A stretch of 9,414 nt of DNA from Clostridia bacterium (GCA_017407765.1 JAFQVZ010000145.1:1-9414); one strand, 5' to 3'; shown: positions 1 to 6,284, numbered from the stretch's first letter. Numbers and translations: made by a program. Notes: generated by a model not told the origin, from the letters alone.

Positions 1-66
1 CAGAAATTCCCCAGTGTTTTTATGACTTTATTATATGTAATCAATAGCCCAAACCATATTTTACGT

Positions 67-95
67 TTGACAAAGCCAAAAAATGATGATACTCT
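67..95 (+). promoter_or_regulatory. Sigma-70-type promoter of the DUF3006-like mini-gene
   Basis: A perfect -35 box TTGACA at 67-72 is followed by a 17-nt spacer and a -10 box TACTCT at 90-95. The expected start of transcription is near 102, about 30 nt before the ATG at 133. The same promoter, with only purine transitions, recurs in front of the tRNA gene about 300 bp downstream. Bases 1-66 to its left are AT-rich and hold nothing I can recognise. Confidence 0.8.
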
Positions 96-132
96 GATAA
101 AAAAATCATGCGCGGATATGGGAGGATAAAGC

Positions 133-294
133 ATGGATCCGATCTATTATACTGTCAATACGATAAACGGCGATTATGCCTATATGACATCGGACGAGGG
201 CATCGAAAATCAGGTGGCAATGTTTCTGTTGCCCGAAGGCGTGGACGTTGGCAGCCGCCTGCTGTTTGAAAACTTCGAGTGGACGCTGCTGTAA
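133..294 (+). CDS. DUF3006-like small protein (53 aa)
   Basis: This is a complete 53-codon frame from ATG to TAA. GGGAGG at 120-125 gives a well-placed ribosome binding site 7 nt before the ATG, a strong promoter lies upstream and a terminator follows. The protein is acidic, has no membrane segment or signal peptide, and includes the stretches INGDYAYM and LLPEGVDVGSRLLFE. That pattern (a short beta-rich start, then a leucine-proline-glutamate-glycine turn and a valine-glycine-x-x-leucine strand) matches what I know of the DUF3006 family of roughly 60-80 residue Firmicutes proteins, whose function is unknown. The family match is from memory of its motif; the gene call itself rests on the promoter, ribosome site, frame and terminator. 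No cysteine cluster or catalytic motif is visible. Confidence 0.75.
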   Translation: MDPIYYTVNTINGDYAYMTSDEGIENQVAMFLLPEGVDVGSRLLFENFEWTLL

Positions 295-316
295 AAGACC
301 GATCACAGACAAAATG

Positions 317-350
317 GAGCCGCGGTGATTTGCCGCAGCTCTTTCTTTTT
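317..350 (+). terminator. Intrinsic terminator after the DUF3006-like gene
   Basis: The stem is GAGC (317-320) with GCTC (338-341) and GCGG (322-325) with CCGC (333-336), separated by one C-A mismatch. The loop is 7 nt and a T-rich tail TTTCTTTTT follows at 342-350. It lies 22 nt after the TAA and isolates the mini-gene from the tRNA gene. Confidence 0.75.
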
Positions 351-365
351 CGACCTCTTTCGGAT

Positions 366-394
366 TTGACAAAACCAAGAAATAATGGTACTCT
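366..394 (+). promoter_or_regulatory. Promoter of tRNA-Leu
   Basis: A perfect -35 TTGACA lies at 366-371, with a 17-nt spacer and -10 TACTCT at 389-394. The mature tRNA begins 17 nt after the -10 box. The promoter is nearly identical to the one at 67-95. Confidence 0.8.
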
Positions 395-411
395 AATTAG
401 GCAGTTCATAC

Positions 412-494
412 GCGGGTATGGTGAAATTGGCAGACACGCAGGATTTAGGTTCCTGTGCGCAAGCGTGTGGGTTCAAGTCCCACTACCCGTACCA
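412..494 (+). tRNA. tRNA-Leu, anticodon UAG
   Basis: An 83-nt class II tRNA with CCA encoded at 492-494. The acceptor stem pairs 412-418 with 484-490, with a G-U at the first pair. The anticodon stem is CAGGA (439-443) with TCCTG (451-455), and the loop TTTAGGT puts TAG at 446-448, reading CUN leucine codons. A long variable arm runs from 456 to 466, as expected for tRNA-Leu. The T arm is GTGGG (467-471), TTCAAGT, CCCAC (479-483), and the discriminator is A491. The gene is single, with its own promoter and terminator. Confidence 0.98.
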
Positions 495-504
495 CACTCA
501 AAAT

Positions 505-533
505 GCGCTCTCGGTCTCGAGAGCGCTGTTTTT
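505..533 (+). terminator. Intrinsic terminator after tRNA-Leu
   Basis: GCGCTCTC at 505-512 pairs perfectly with GAGAGCGC at 519-526 around a 6-nt loop, and a TTTTT run follows at 529-533. It begins 11 nt after the CCA end. Confidence 0.9.
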
Positions 534-653
534 ATGTTTTTCTATCATTTTGCACGCTATTCACTTTATCGAACTAAATAAAGTTTTCTCTATGATATTC
601 TACAGATTATCGGATATTCTGATGGTTTTCCCGCAGTTTTTTGCCCGTTTCGT

Positions 654-682
654 TTGCGCTTCCGATGCTTCTCCTGTATAAT
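654..682 (+). promoter_or_regulatory. Promoter of the symporter gene
   Basis: The -10 box TATAAT at 677-682 is a consensus match, with TTGCGC at 654-659 as the -35 box and a 17-nt spacer. The expected start near 689 leaves a short leader of about 45 nt before the ATG at 733. The rest of the spacer, 534-653, is AT-rich and shows no gene or structured RNA that I can see. Confidence 0.75.
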
Positions 683-732
683 TAAATCGTTTGAGCATTA
701 ACAAATAATCTTAAAAACGAGGAGACACAATA

Positions 733-2070
733 ATGAAGAAACTTAACGACAACAATAAGTTTGCTCTCAGCATGCTCTTCGCCATGATTGCCGGTATCGC
801 AGCCGGACTTGTATTTATGGCTGTCAGAGAGAGTATGGGCAGCGACAGCGCCGCATGGGCGACCATCAACAACATCCTGTTCCAGGACATCACCGCAGCC
901 GGCGCAGAAAGCGCCATCGGTCTCTTTTACATCGGCGGCCAGCTCTTTATCCGCGCACTCCAGCTCATTATCGTCCCCATGGTTTTCACTTCGGTCGTAA
1001 TGGCCATCAGCGAGATCCGTGAAGCCTCCACACTCGGCCGTATCTCGGCAAAGACCATCGGCTGGTTCATGACCACCACAACCATCGCTCTTACCCTTTC
1101 AGGTGCAATCAGCCTCTTCTGCTTCAGCCTGGGCATTTTCAATATCCACATCGAAGGTGTTCAGGGCGCTGCCGGTTCGACAGGCGCCAACCCCCTCAAG
1201 GTCATTCTCGACATCGTCCCCTCCAATATCGGCGCTACATTCAGCGTTAACAATGCTGTTCTCGGCATTGTCTTCATGTCGGTAGTCGTAGGCCTTTCCC
1301 TTAACAAGATAGGCAACGGCAAGGACAGCATCATCTACCGTCTGTGCGAAGAGGTCAGCCAGGTCGTCGTTCTCTTCCTCAGCTTTGTAGTAAAGAAGTT
1401 CGGCCCCGCAGCCATCTTCATGCTGCTCTGCAGAACCTTTGCCACATACGGCATCGACTATCTCAAGCCCGCAATGAACTATGTCCTGCTCTGCACAGGT
1501 CTGCTGCTCACATATCTGTTTGTCGGCTATCCCCTCTATGCTTCGCTGGTATGCAAGCTGAACCCCATCACCTTCATCAAAAAGGTCTTCAAGGTGATCG
1601 TATTCGGCTTCTCCACATCCTCCAGCGCAGCTACCCTGCCCCTTAACCTCGAGACCACAACCACCGAGCTGGGCGTAGATCATCAGATCGCATCCTTTGT
1701 TCTGCCCCTCGGCATGACGATCAACATGGACGGCACAGCTATCATGCAGGTCGTTGCCACCCTGTTCATCGCAGGCTGCGGCGGCTATGATGTTTCGGCT
1801 TTCCAGCTGGTAATTATCATGGTCCTTGCTCTCATCGCCAGCATCGGCACCCCTGCTGCCCCCGGCGCAGGTGCCGTTATCCTCTTCACCATCCTCTCAG
1901 GCGTCGGCTTTACAGGCGATCAGGCTCTGGTTGCATATGCACTTATCCTCGCTATCAACCGTCCCATCGAGATGCTGGTAACCTCCCTCAACGTAACGGG
2001 CGACTCGCTTACTTCGATCGTCGTTGCCAAGAGCGAAGGCAAGCTGGATACATCTGTCTATAACAGATAA
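733..2070 (+). CDS. Dicarboxylate/amino acid:cation symporter (DAACS, GltPh fold)
   Basis: This 445-residue integral membrane protein belongs to the SLC1/DAACS family of Na+- or H+-coupled uptake carriers for amino acids or dicarboxylates. AGGAG at 720-724 sits 8 nt before the ATG. Family hallmarks appear in order: the serine-rich hairpin-1 tip STSSSAATLP (294-303), the sodium-site motif NMDGT (331-335), the hairpin-2 tip GTPAAPGAG (372-380) and the last helix with NVTGD (420-424). The length is normal for bacterial members. In the last helix, the position equal to GltPh Arg397, which holds an acidic side chain, is Val416. The positions of Asp390 and Asp394 are Asn409 and Glu413. By family knowledge this argues against aspartate, glutamate or C4-dicarboxylates and for a neutral substrate, which is an inference. 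The gene is monocistronic, with its own promoter and terminator. The family is certain; the substrate is not. Confidence 0.95.
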   Translation: MKKLNDNNKFALSMLFAMIAGIAAGLVFMAVRESMGSDSAAWATINNILFQDITAAGAESAIGLFYIGGQLFIRALQLIIVPMVFTSVVMAISEIREASTLGRISAKTIGWFMTTTTIALTLSGAISLFCFSLGIFNIHIEGVQGAAGSTGANPLKVILDIVPSNIGATFSVNNAVLGIVFMSVVVGLSLNKIGNGKDSIIYRLCEEVSQVVVLFLSFVVKKFGPAAIFMLLCRTFATYGIDYLKPAMNYVLLCTGLLLTYLFVGYPLYASLVCKLNPITFIKKVFKVIVFGFSTSSSAATLPLNLETTTTELGVDHQIASFVLPLGMTINMDGTAIMQVVATLFIAGCGGYDVSAFQLVIIMVLALIASIGTPAAPGAGAVILFTILSGVGFTGDQALVAYALILAINRPIEMLVTSLNVTGDSLTSIVVAKSEGKLDTSVYNR

Positions 2071-2083
2071 ACCTATCACTTGG

Positions 2084-2113
2084 CCCCTCTGCCATCCGGC
2101 AGAGGGGATTTTT
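2084..2113 (+). terminator. Intrinsic terminator after the symporter gene
   Basis: A perfect 10-bp stem joins CCCCTCTGCC (2084-2093) and GGCAGAGGGG (2098-2107) around the loop ATCC. TTTTT follows at 2109-2113. It starts 13 nt after the TAA. Confidence 0.95.
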
Positions 2114-2185
2114 CATTATACCTGCAAAAGCAACACTCTGACGAAACTTGTTTCATGGAACAATACCGTTTTGCGAAACTTTTTC

Positions 2186-2214
2186 TTGACTTTTACTTAT
2201 ATAAGTTCTATTAT
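2186..2214 (+). promoter_or_regulatory. Promoter of the T-box/trpB2 unit
   Basis: TTGACT at 2186-2191 and TATTAT at 2209-2214 are separated by a 17-nt spacer. The predicted start is near 2221, immediately before the T-box leader. The AT-rich stretch 2114-2185 before it holds nothing recognisable. Confidence 0.8.
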
Positions 2215-2225
2215 ATTACCAAACC

Positions 2226-2497
2226 GTTGAGGAAGAGTGAGTAAGCTCGTGTGATCTTTCTTCAGAGAGCCGCGGAGGGTGTGATCGCGGCGAAGGAGCA
2301 GGGCCCAATGGACTTCCGAGGGCGAGAGGAAAGGCATGATCGCCAAGTATGCAAGCCGGAGCAGGCTCTCCGTTACAAAATGCCGGCGTATGATGGTACG
2401 CGCTAAGTGGGCGCAATAAAGCGCCAAGCCGGGTGGCACCGCAGGTATATGCTATTTCTACCTGTCCCAGCAGAAAATGCATGGGGCAGGTTTTTTT
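2226..2497 (+). promoter_or_regulatory. T-box riboswitch, tryptophan specifier
   Basis: The leader carries the T-box core AAGCCGGGTGGCACCGC at 2426-2442. In Stem I, GGAAG (2231-2235) pairs with CTTCC (2313-2317). The triplet TGG at 2309-2311, followed by A2312, lies directly at that helix, where the specifier codon belongs. The apical part has an AGAGA motif and the helix GCCGCG (2269-2274) with CGCGGC (2286-2291), closing a GGTG-containing loop. A small hairpin lies at 2410-2425. The antiterminator can form from GCCGGG (2428-2433) with CCCAGC (2466-2471) and CAGGTA (2442-2447) with TACCTG (2459-2464). Its bulge, TGGC at 2434-2437, would pair with an NCCA tRNA end whose discriminator is G, as in bacterial tRNA-Trp. 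Uncharged tRNA-Trp should favour the antiterminator and so allow trpB2 transcription. Confidence 0.93.
2461..2497 (+). terminator. Regulated terminator of the T-box leader
   Basis: CCTGTCCC (2461-2468) pairs with GGGGCAGG (2483-2490) with one T-G wobble. The stem continues inward through A-T and GCA/TGC around a GAAAA loop. Seven T residues follow at 2491-2497. Its 5' arm shares bases 2461-2471 with the antiterminator, so the two structures exclude each other. Confidence 0.92.
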
Positions 2498-2529
2498 CTG
2501 TCCCAAAACAGAAAAAGGAGAACGCAATT

Positions 2530-3903
2530 ATGTCTGAACACGCTATTCCCTATAAGATCTATCTCTCCGAAGACGAGATGCCCAAGGCATGGTATAACCT
2601 CAAGGCCGATATGATAAACAAGCCGGCCCCCCTTCTTTACCCCGAGACCCAGCAGCCCGTGACCCTCGAGCAGCTTTCGCAGATCTTCTGCCGCGAGCTG
2701 GCTCAGCAGGAGCTCAACGACACCGATGCCTATATCCCCATCCCTCAGGAGATCGCCGATTTCTATAAAATGTATCGCCCCGCCCCCCTTGTAAGGGCCT
2801 ATTGCCTCGAAAAGAAGCTCCAGACCCCCGCAAAGATATATTATAAGTTCGAGGGCAACAACACCTCGGGCAGCCATAAGCTCAATTCGGCCATCGCTCA
2901 GGCCTATTATGCCAAGCAGCAGGGCCTTAAGGGCGTCACCACCGAGACCGGCGCCGGACAGTGGGGCACGGCCCTTTCGATGGCCTGCTCTTACTTCGAC
3001 CTCGACTGTAAGGTGTATATGGTCAAGGTATCCTACGAGCAGAAGCCCTTCCGCCGCGAAGTCATGCGCACCTACGGCGCATCGGTCACCCCCTCGCCCT
3101 CGATGGACACCGAGGTGGGCCGCATGATCCTCGCCGAGCATCCCGGCACCGGCGGAAGCCTTGGCTGCGCCATCTCGGAGGCTGTTGAGAAGGCCACCAC
3201 TACCGAGGGCTACCGCTATGTTCTCGGCAGCGTGCTCAATCAGGTGCTGCTGCATCAGTCGGTGATCGGCCTCGAGACCAAGGCAGCCATGGACAAATAC
3301 GGCATCAAGCCCGATATCATCATCGGCTGTGCCGGCGGCGGCTCGAACCTTGGCGGACTCATCGCTCCCTTCATGGGCGAGAAGCTGCGCGGCGAACAGG
3401 ACTATCGCTTTATCGCCGTCGAGCCTGCCTCCTGCCCCACCCTGACAAGAGGCGTTTATGCCTATGACTATTGCGACACCGGCAGAGTTTGCCCCCTTTC
3501 AAAGATGTATACCCTGGGCAGCGGCTTCATGCCTGCCGCAAACCATGCAGGCGGCCTGAGATATCATGGCATGAACTCGGTGCTTTCGCAGCTTTATGCC
3601 GACGGCCTTATGGAGGCCCGTTCGGTGGTGCAGACCGAGGTGTTCGAGGCGGCCGAGCAGTTTGCCCGTGTTGAGGGCATCCTTCCGGCGCCCGAAAGCT
3701 CGCATGCCATCAAGGTGGCCATCGACGAGGCTATGAAATGCAAGGAGACCGGCAAGGAAAAGACCATTCTGTTCGGCCTGACCGGCACAGGTTATTTTGA
3801 TCTTTACGCCTATGAGAAGTTCCACGACGGCAAGATGACCGACTATATCCCTTCGGATGAAGAGATCGCAAAGTCGGTTTCTACCCTTCCCGAAATCAGA
3901 TAA
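2530..3903 (+). CDS. trpB: TrpB2-type tryptophan synthase beta chain
   Basis: A 457-residue PLP enzyme of the TrpB2 branch, which joins indole and serine to make tryptophan. The ATG at 2530 is chosen because AGGAG at 2516-2520 lies 9 nt upstream; earlier in-frame ATGs fall in the T-box. Visible motifs: RPAPLVRA (83-90), the PLP lysine K117 in GSHKLNSA (114-121), ETGAGQWGTALS (139-150) with likely catalytic E139, the phosphate-binding GCAGGGSN (266-273), ESSHA (389-393) and TGTGYFDLYAY (418-428). The extended N-terminus, the SHK setting of the lysine and ESSHAI instead of TrpB1-type EPAHA indicate TrpB2 rather than the TrpA-partnered TrpB1, which is roughly 400 residues. No trpA or other trp gene is nearby, so it probably works alone, salvaging free indole, or acts as a serine deaminase; this is an inference. 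A tryptophan T-box controls it and a terminator follows. Confidence 0.94.
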   Translation: MSEHAIPYKIYLSEDEMPKAWYNLKADMINKPAPLLYPETQQPVTLEQLSQIFCRELAQQELNDTDAYIPIPQEIADFYKMYRPAPLVRAYCLEKKLQTPAKIYYKFEGNNTSGSHKLNSAIAQAYYAKQQGLKGVTTETGAGQWGTALSMACSYFDLDCKVYMVKVSYEQKPFRREVMRTYGASVTPSPSMDTEVGRMILAEHPGTGGSLGCAISEAVEKATTTEGYRYVLGSVLNQVLLHQSVIGLETKAAMDKYGIKPDIIIGCAGGGSNLGGLIAPFMGEKLRGEQDYRFIAVEPASCPTLTRGVYAYDYCDTGRVCPLSKMYTLGSGFMPAANHAGGLRYHGMNSVLSQLYADGLMEARSVVQTEVFEAAEQFARVEGILPAPESSHAIKVAIDEAMKCKETGKEKTILFGLTGTGYFDLYAYEKFHDGKMTDYIPSDEEIAKSVSTLPEIR

Positions 3904-3918
3904 AAACCAATGATCCTA

Positions 3919-3949
3919 AGCTCTCTGCGGAAATGCAGAGAGCTTTTTT
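3919..3949 (+). terminator. Intrinsic terminator after trpB2
   Basis: AGCTCTCTGC (3919-3928) pairs perfectly with GCAGAGAGCT (3935-3944) around a 6-nt loop, and T residues run to 3949. It separates trpB2 from the MFS gene. No convincing promoter is visible in the 70 nt between here and the next ATG. Confidence 0.95.
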
Positions 3950-4019
3950 ATGTCCGGCTTAAATAATAGACCACAAAACCGGCCAAAATAACATTCAGAA
4001 AATCATCCGGAGGTTCTAT

Positions 4020-5408
4020 ATGCCATCATACCTAAAAGGCTTTATCCCGTATGGCCTCGCCGCCTTTCTCATAGGCATCGTCGGCGGCTTTTCCACCGTC
4101 CTCGGCCCCGCTTTCGTAAGCGACCTCGGGCTGGCCTATAACAATACCACATGGACTGCCCTCGCCACTGCCATGTCCACCGCTGCCTGCGCCCCCATCC
4201 TCGGCAAGCTGGGAGATGTTTTCGGCAGGCGCATGACCCTGCTGGCAGGCATTGTTATATACACCATAGGCAATGCCATGAATGCCGTGGCCGGCAGCCT
4301 TGTATTCATGCTGGCCGCCCGGTTCGTCGTGGGCATCGGCTCGGCCGCCATATCCCCTGTAATACTGGCCTATATCGTCGCTGAGTTCCCAAAGGAGAAG
4401 ATGTCGGGCGGGTTTTCCCTCTATATGCTGATCTCCAGCAGCGCCGTCGTCTTCGGCCCTGCTTTGGGCGGGTTGATAACCGAAAACTATGGCTGGCGCA
4501 CCATGATGTGGCTGTGTGCCGCCATCTCGGCCCTCGTCTTCGTCCTGTGCTTCGCGCTGGGCAAGGAGAAATATACCTCAAAGCCCATGCCCAAGGATTT
4601 CGACTATACCGGCGCGGCCCTTGTGGTGGTTTTCTTCAGCCTCGCTTTGCTGGTGCCCTCCTTCGGGCAAAACTTCGGCCTTGGGTCGGTCTCTTTCCTC
4701 GCCGTGCTCGCGGCAGCCGCTGTGTCATTGGCCGCGCTGATATTTGCCGAAAAACAGGCCTTATCCCCCATCCTCCCCGGCAGCGTAATGAAACAAAAGA
4801 GCTTTGTGCTGCCTATCGTCATTCTTTTTCTCACTCAGGGGCTTATGCAGGCCAATATGACAAACATCCTTGTCTTTGCCCGCTATGCAAGGCCCGACGA
4901 CACCGTTTTGTCGGCCTACGCCGTGTCGATACTCTATCTGGGCATGACCATAGGCTCCGGCCTGCTGGGACCTATGGCCGACCGAAGCTCTGCCAAACGC
5001 ATTCTGACCCTTGCTCTTGCCCTCTGCGGCCTGGGCTGCGGCGCTCTGCCGGCTGTGTCGGCATCGCCCTCCTTTCTGCTCATGGCCTTCTCGCTGGGTA
5101 TGCTGGGGCTGGGCCTGGGCGGCAGCGGCACTATCCTTATGAAGACCGCCCTTTCGGGTGTTGATCCCGCAAGATCGGGCGCCGCCAGCGGCACCTATAA
5201 CCTGTTCCGCGATCTCTCAGGCCCCTTTGGTGTTGCGGTGCTGGTGCCCTTCTTCACCAACCGGACATCATCCCTGATCCTCTCGGGCATCAGCGGCCCG
5301 TCGGCAGCATCATCAGCGCTGCGCGGCCTTGCCTTTATCGAGATCCTTTGTATACTGGGCGCCATTGCGTTGGTGCAGCTGCTTCCCGAAAAGAAAGGAG
5401 ATAAATAA
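4020..5408 (+). CDS. MFS transporter, DHA2-like (drug:H+ antiporter type)
   Basis: A 462-residue, very hydrophobic major facilitator protein, expected in the cytoplasmic membrane as a proton-coupled transporter. GGAGG at 4009-4013 sits 6 nt before the ATG. MFS motif A, GKLGDVFGRRM, is at 62-72 in the cytoplasmic loop after the second helix. A motif-B-like RFVVGIGSA follows at 101-109. The antiporter motif C, GPALGGLI with GW after it, is at 146-159 and points to export or exchange. A second motif-A-like loop, GPMADRSSAKR, lies at 317-327. The length and an extra hydrophobic pair near 197-242 suggest the 14-helix DHA2 (EmrB/QacA) subgroup. The stop is one base from the start of the SDR gene, so the two are very likely co-transcribed and share a substrate. 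Given the SDR, a bile acid or other steroid is a candidate, but nothing in this protein itself shows that. Antibiotic efflux is the main alternative. Confidence 0.92.
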   Translation: MPSYLKGFIPYGLAAFLIGIVGGFSTVLGPAFVSDLGLAYNNTTWTALATAMSTAACAPILGKLGDVFGRRMTLLAGIVIYTIGNAMNAVAGSLVFMLAARFVVGIGSAAISPVILAYIVAEFPKEKMSGGFSLYMLISSSAVVFGPALGGLITENYGWRTMMWLCAAISALVFVLCFALGKEKYTSKPMPKDFDYTGAALVVVFFSLALLVPSFGQNFGLGSVSFLAVLAAAAVSLAALIFAEKQALSPILPGSVMKQKSFVLPIVILFLTQGLMQANMTNILVFARYARPDDTVLSAYAVSILYLGMTIGSGLLGPMADRSSAKRILTLALALCGLGCGALPAVSASPSFLLMAFSLGMLGLGLGGSGTILMKTALSGVDPARSGAASGTYNLFRDLSGPFGVAVLVPFFTNRTSSLILSGISGPSAASSALRGLAFIEILCILGAIALVQLLPEKKGDK

Positions 5409-5409
5409 T

Positions 5410-6198
5410 ATGCGACTGAAAGACAAAATCGTTATCGTTACCGCCTCCACACGGGGCATCGGCCTTGCCTGCGTGAGGGCCTGCGCCGCCGAAGGGGCCA
5501 CCGTTTATATGGCAGCGCGCAGCGAGGTGGCTGCCGAAGCCGAAGCGGCCCTCCTCAACGCCCGAGGCTATAGGGTCAGATGGGTGTATAACGATGCCAC
5601 TGTCCCCGAAAGCTTCGAGAGCATGATCGACCATGTCGCCCGTGCCGAGGGGAAGATAGACGCCCTCATCAACAACTTCGGAGGCTCCGACCCTCGTAAA
5701 GACCGCGACCTTGAGCACACCGACCCCGATTTCTTCCTCAAGACCGTCGAGCTGAACCTCCGCAGCGTCTTTATGTCCAGCCATCATGCCGTAAAGTATA
5801 TGAAGGAGCAGGGCGGCAGCATCGTCAACATCTCGTCCATCGGCGGCATCGTCCCCGACATCTCTCAGATAGCCTACGGCACGGCCAAAGCCGCCATCAA
5901 CTATCTCACAAAGCTCACAGCCGTCCATGGGGCAAGGCACGGTATCAGGTGCAACGCCATCCTGCCGGGAATGACGGCCACCGAAGCCGTGGAAGACAAG
6001 CTCTCGGATGACTTCCGCAGGCTTTTCCTCCGGCACATCCCCATGGGGCGCATGGCCACTCCCAAGGAGATCGCCGATGCCGCAGTATATTTTGCCTCGG
6101 ATGAATCGGCCTATACCACCGGACAGATCTTCTCGGTTTCGGGCGGCTTCGGCCTTGCCACGCCGATATACGGCGATGCCCGGGACAAAGACAGATGA
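5410..6198 (+). CDS. SDR-family oxidoreductase, clostridial 7-alpha-HSDH-like
   Basis: A 262-residue classical short-chain dehydrogenase. The ATG at 5410 is used because AGGAG (5396-5400, inside the end of the MFS gene) lies 9 nt upstream; an earlier in-frame ATG would overlap the MFS gene deeply. The cofactor loop is TASTRGIG (11-18), with Ala where most SDRs have Gly. R37 in AARSE suggests NADP(H). NNFGG is at 88-92. The catalytic set is N116, S143, Y156 and K160 (YGTAK). From memory, the NADP-dependent 7-alpha-hydroxysteroid dehydrogenases of Clostridium absonum/sardiniense share very similar stretches: a TSSTRGIG loop, VYLAARSE, NNYGG, SIVNIS, VVPDIS, IRCNA and a C-terminal GGFALGTP. That makes bile-acid 7-alpha-OH oxidation the leading hypothesis. 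Another steroid, sugar or polyol, or oxoacyl substrate is not excluded. SDR membership is certain; the substrate is inferred. Confidence 0.93.
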   Translation: MRLKDKIVIVTASTRGIGLACVRACAAEGATVYMAARSEVAAEAEAALLNARGYRVRWVYNDATVPESFESMIDHVARAEGKIDALINNFGGSDPRKDRDLEHTDPDFFLKTVELNLRSVFMSSHHAVKYMKEQGGSIVNISSIGGIVPDISQIAYGTAKAAINYLTKLTAVHGARHGIRCNAILPGMTATEAVEDKLSDDFRRLFLRHIPMGRMATPKEIADAAVYFASDESAYTTGQIFSVSGGFGLATPIYGDARDKDR

Positions 6199-6222
6199 AA
6201 GCAGCCTTCGGGCTGCTTTTTT
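6198..6222 (+). terminator. Intrinsic terminator after the MFS-SDR unit
   Basis: AAGCAGCC (6199-6206) pairs with GGCTGCTT (6211-6218) around a stable TTCG tetraloop, with a T run to 6222. It begins at the last base of the SDR stop codon. Confidence 0.95.
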
Positions 6223-6243
6223 ATTCACAGTCTGTCGATACAC

Positions 6244-6272
6244 TTGACATTCTCGATAATCGAGAATATAAT
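6244..6272 (+). promoter_or_regulatory. Consensus promoter of the padR operon
   Basis: TTGACA at 6244-6249 and TATAAT at 6267-6272 are both perfect consensus boxes with a 17-nt spacer. An inverted repeat fills the spacer, so a bound repressor would occlude RNA polymerase. Such a strong promoter would need repression. Confidence 0.93.
6249..6267. promoter_or_regulatory. Operator 1, perfect palindrome between -35 and -10
   Basis: ATTCTCGATAATCGAGAAT is a perfect 19-bp inverted repeat with a single central A. It fills the promoter spacer and touches the last base of the -35 box and the first base of the -10 box. The likely ligand is the PadR protein encoded just downstream, since PadR regulators commonly bind such AT-rich dyads in their own promoters. 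Binding is inferred. Confidence 0.85.
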
Positions 6273-6284
6273 TAAGACAGATAC

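Noticed and set aside
111..132. A second tRNA-Leu gene suggested by GCGGATATGG, which resembles the start of the real tRNA
   Set aside because: Only about ten bases match. No anticodon arm, T arm or CCA end follows; a ribosome site and ATG follow instead.
418..681. Open frames running through the tRNA-Leu gene
   Set aside because: They lie on a clear tRNA and its terminator and have no ribosome site or protein-like sequence.
1099..1683. A 194-codon open frame on the - strand across the symporter
   Set aside because: It is an antisense shadow, rich in acidic low-complexity residues that arise from complementing hydrophobic codons.
2407..2529. An upstream in-frame ATG that would lengthen TrpB2 by 41 residues
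   Set aside because: The extension translates the T-box core and its terminator. The ATG at 2530 has the proper ribosome site.
2458..3255. A 265-codon open frame on the - strand across trpB2
   Set aside because: It mirrors the GC-rich trpB2 coding strand, includes the T-box terminator and has no protein motif.
3950..4019. A promoter for the MFS gene
   Set aside because: No pair of -35 and -10 boxes with correct spacing could be found. Read-through or a weak promoter is possible but not supportable.
5329..5409. An upstream start for the SDR at 5329
   Set aside because: It would overlap the MFS gene by 80 bases. The ATG at 5410 has AGGAG at the right distance and gives the normal SDR N-terminus.
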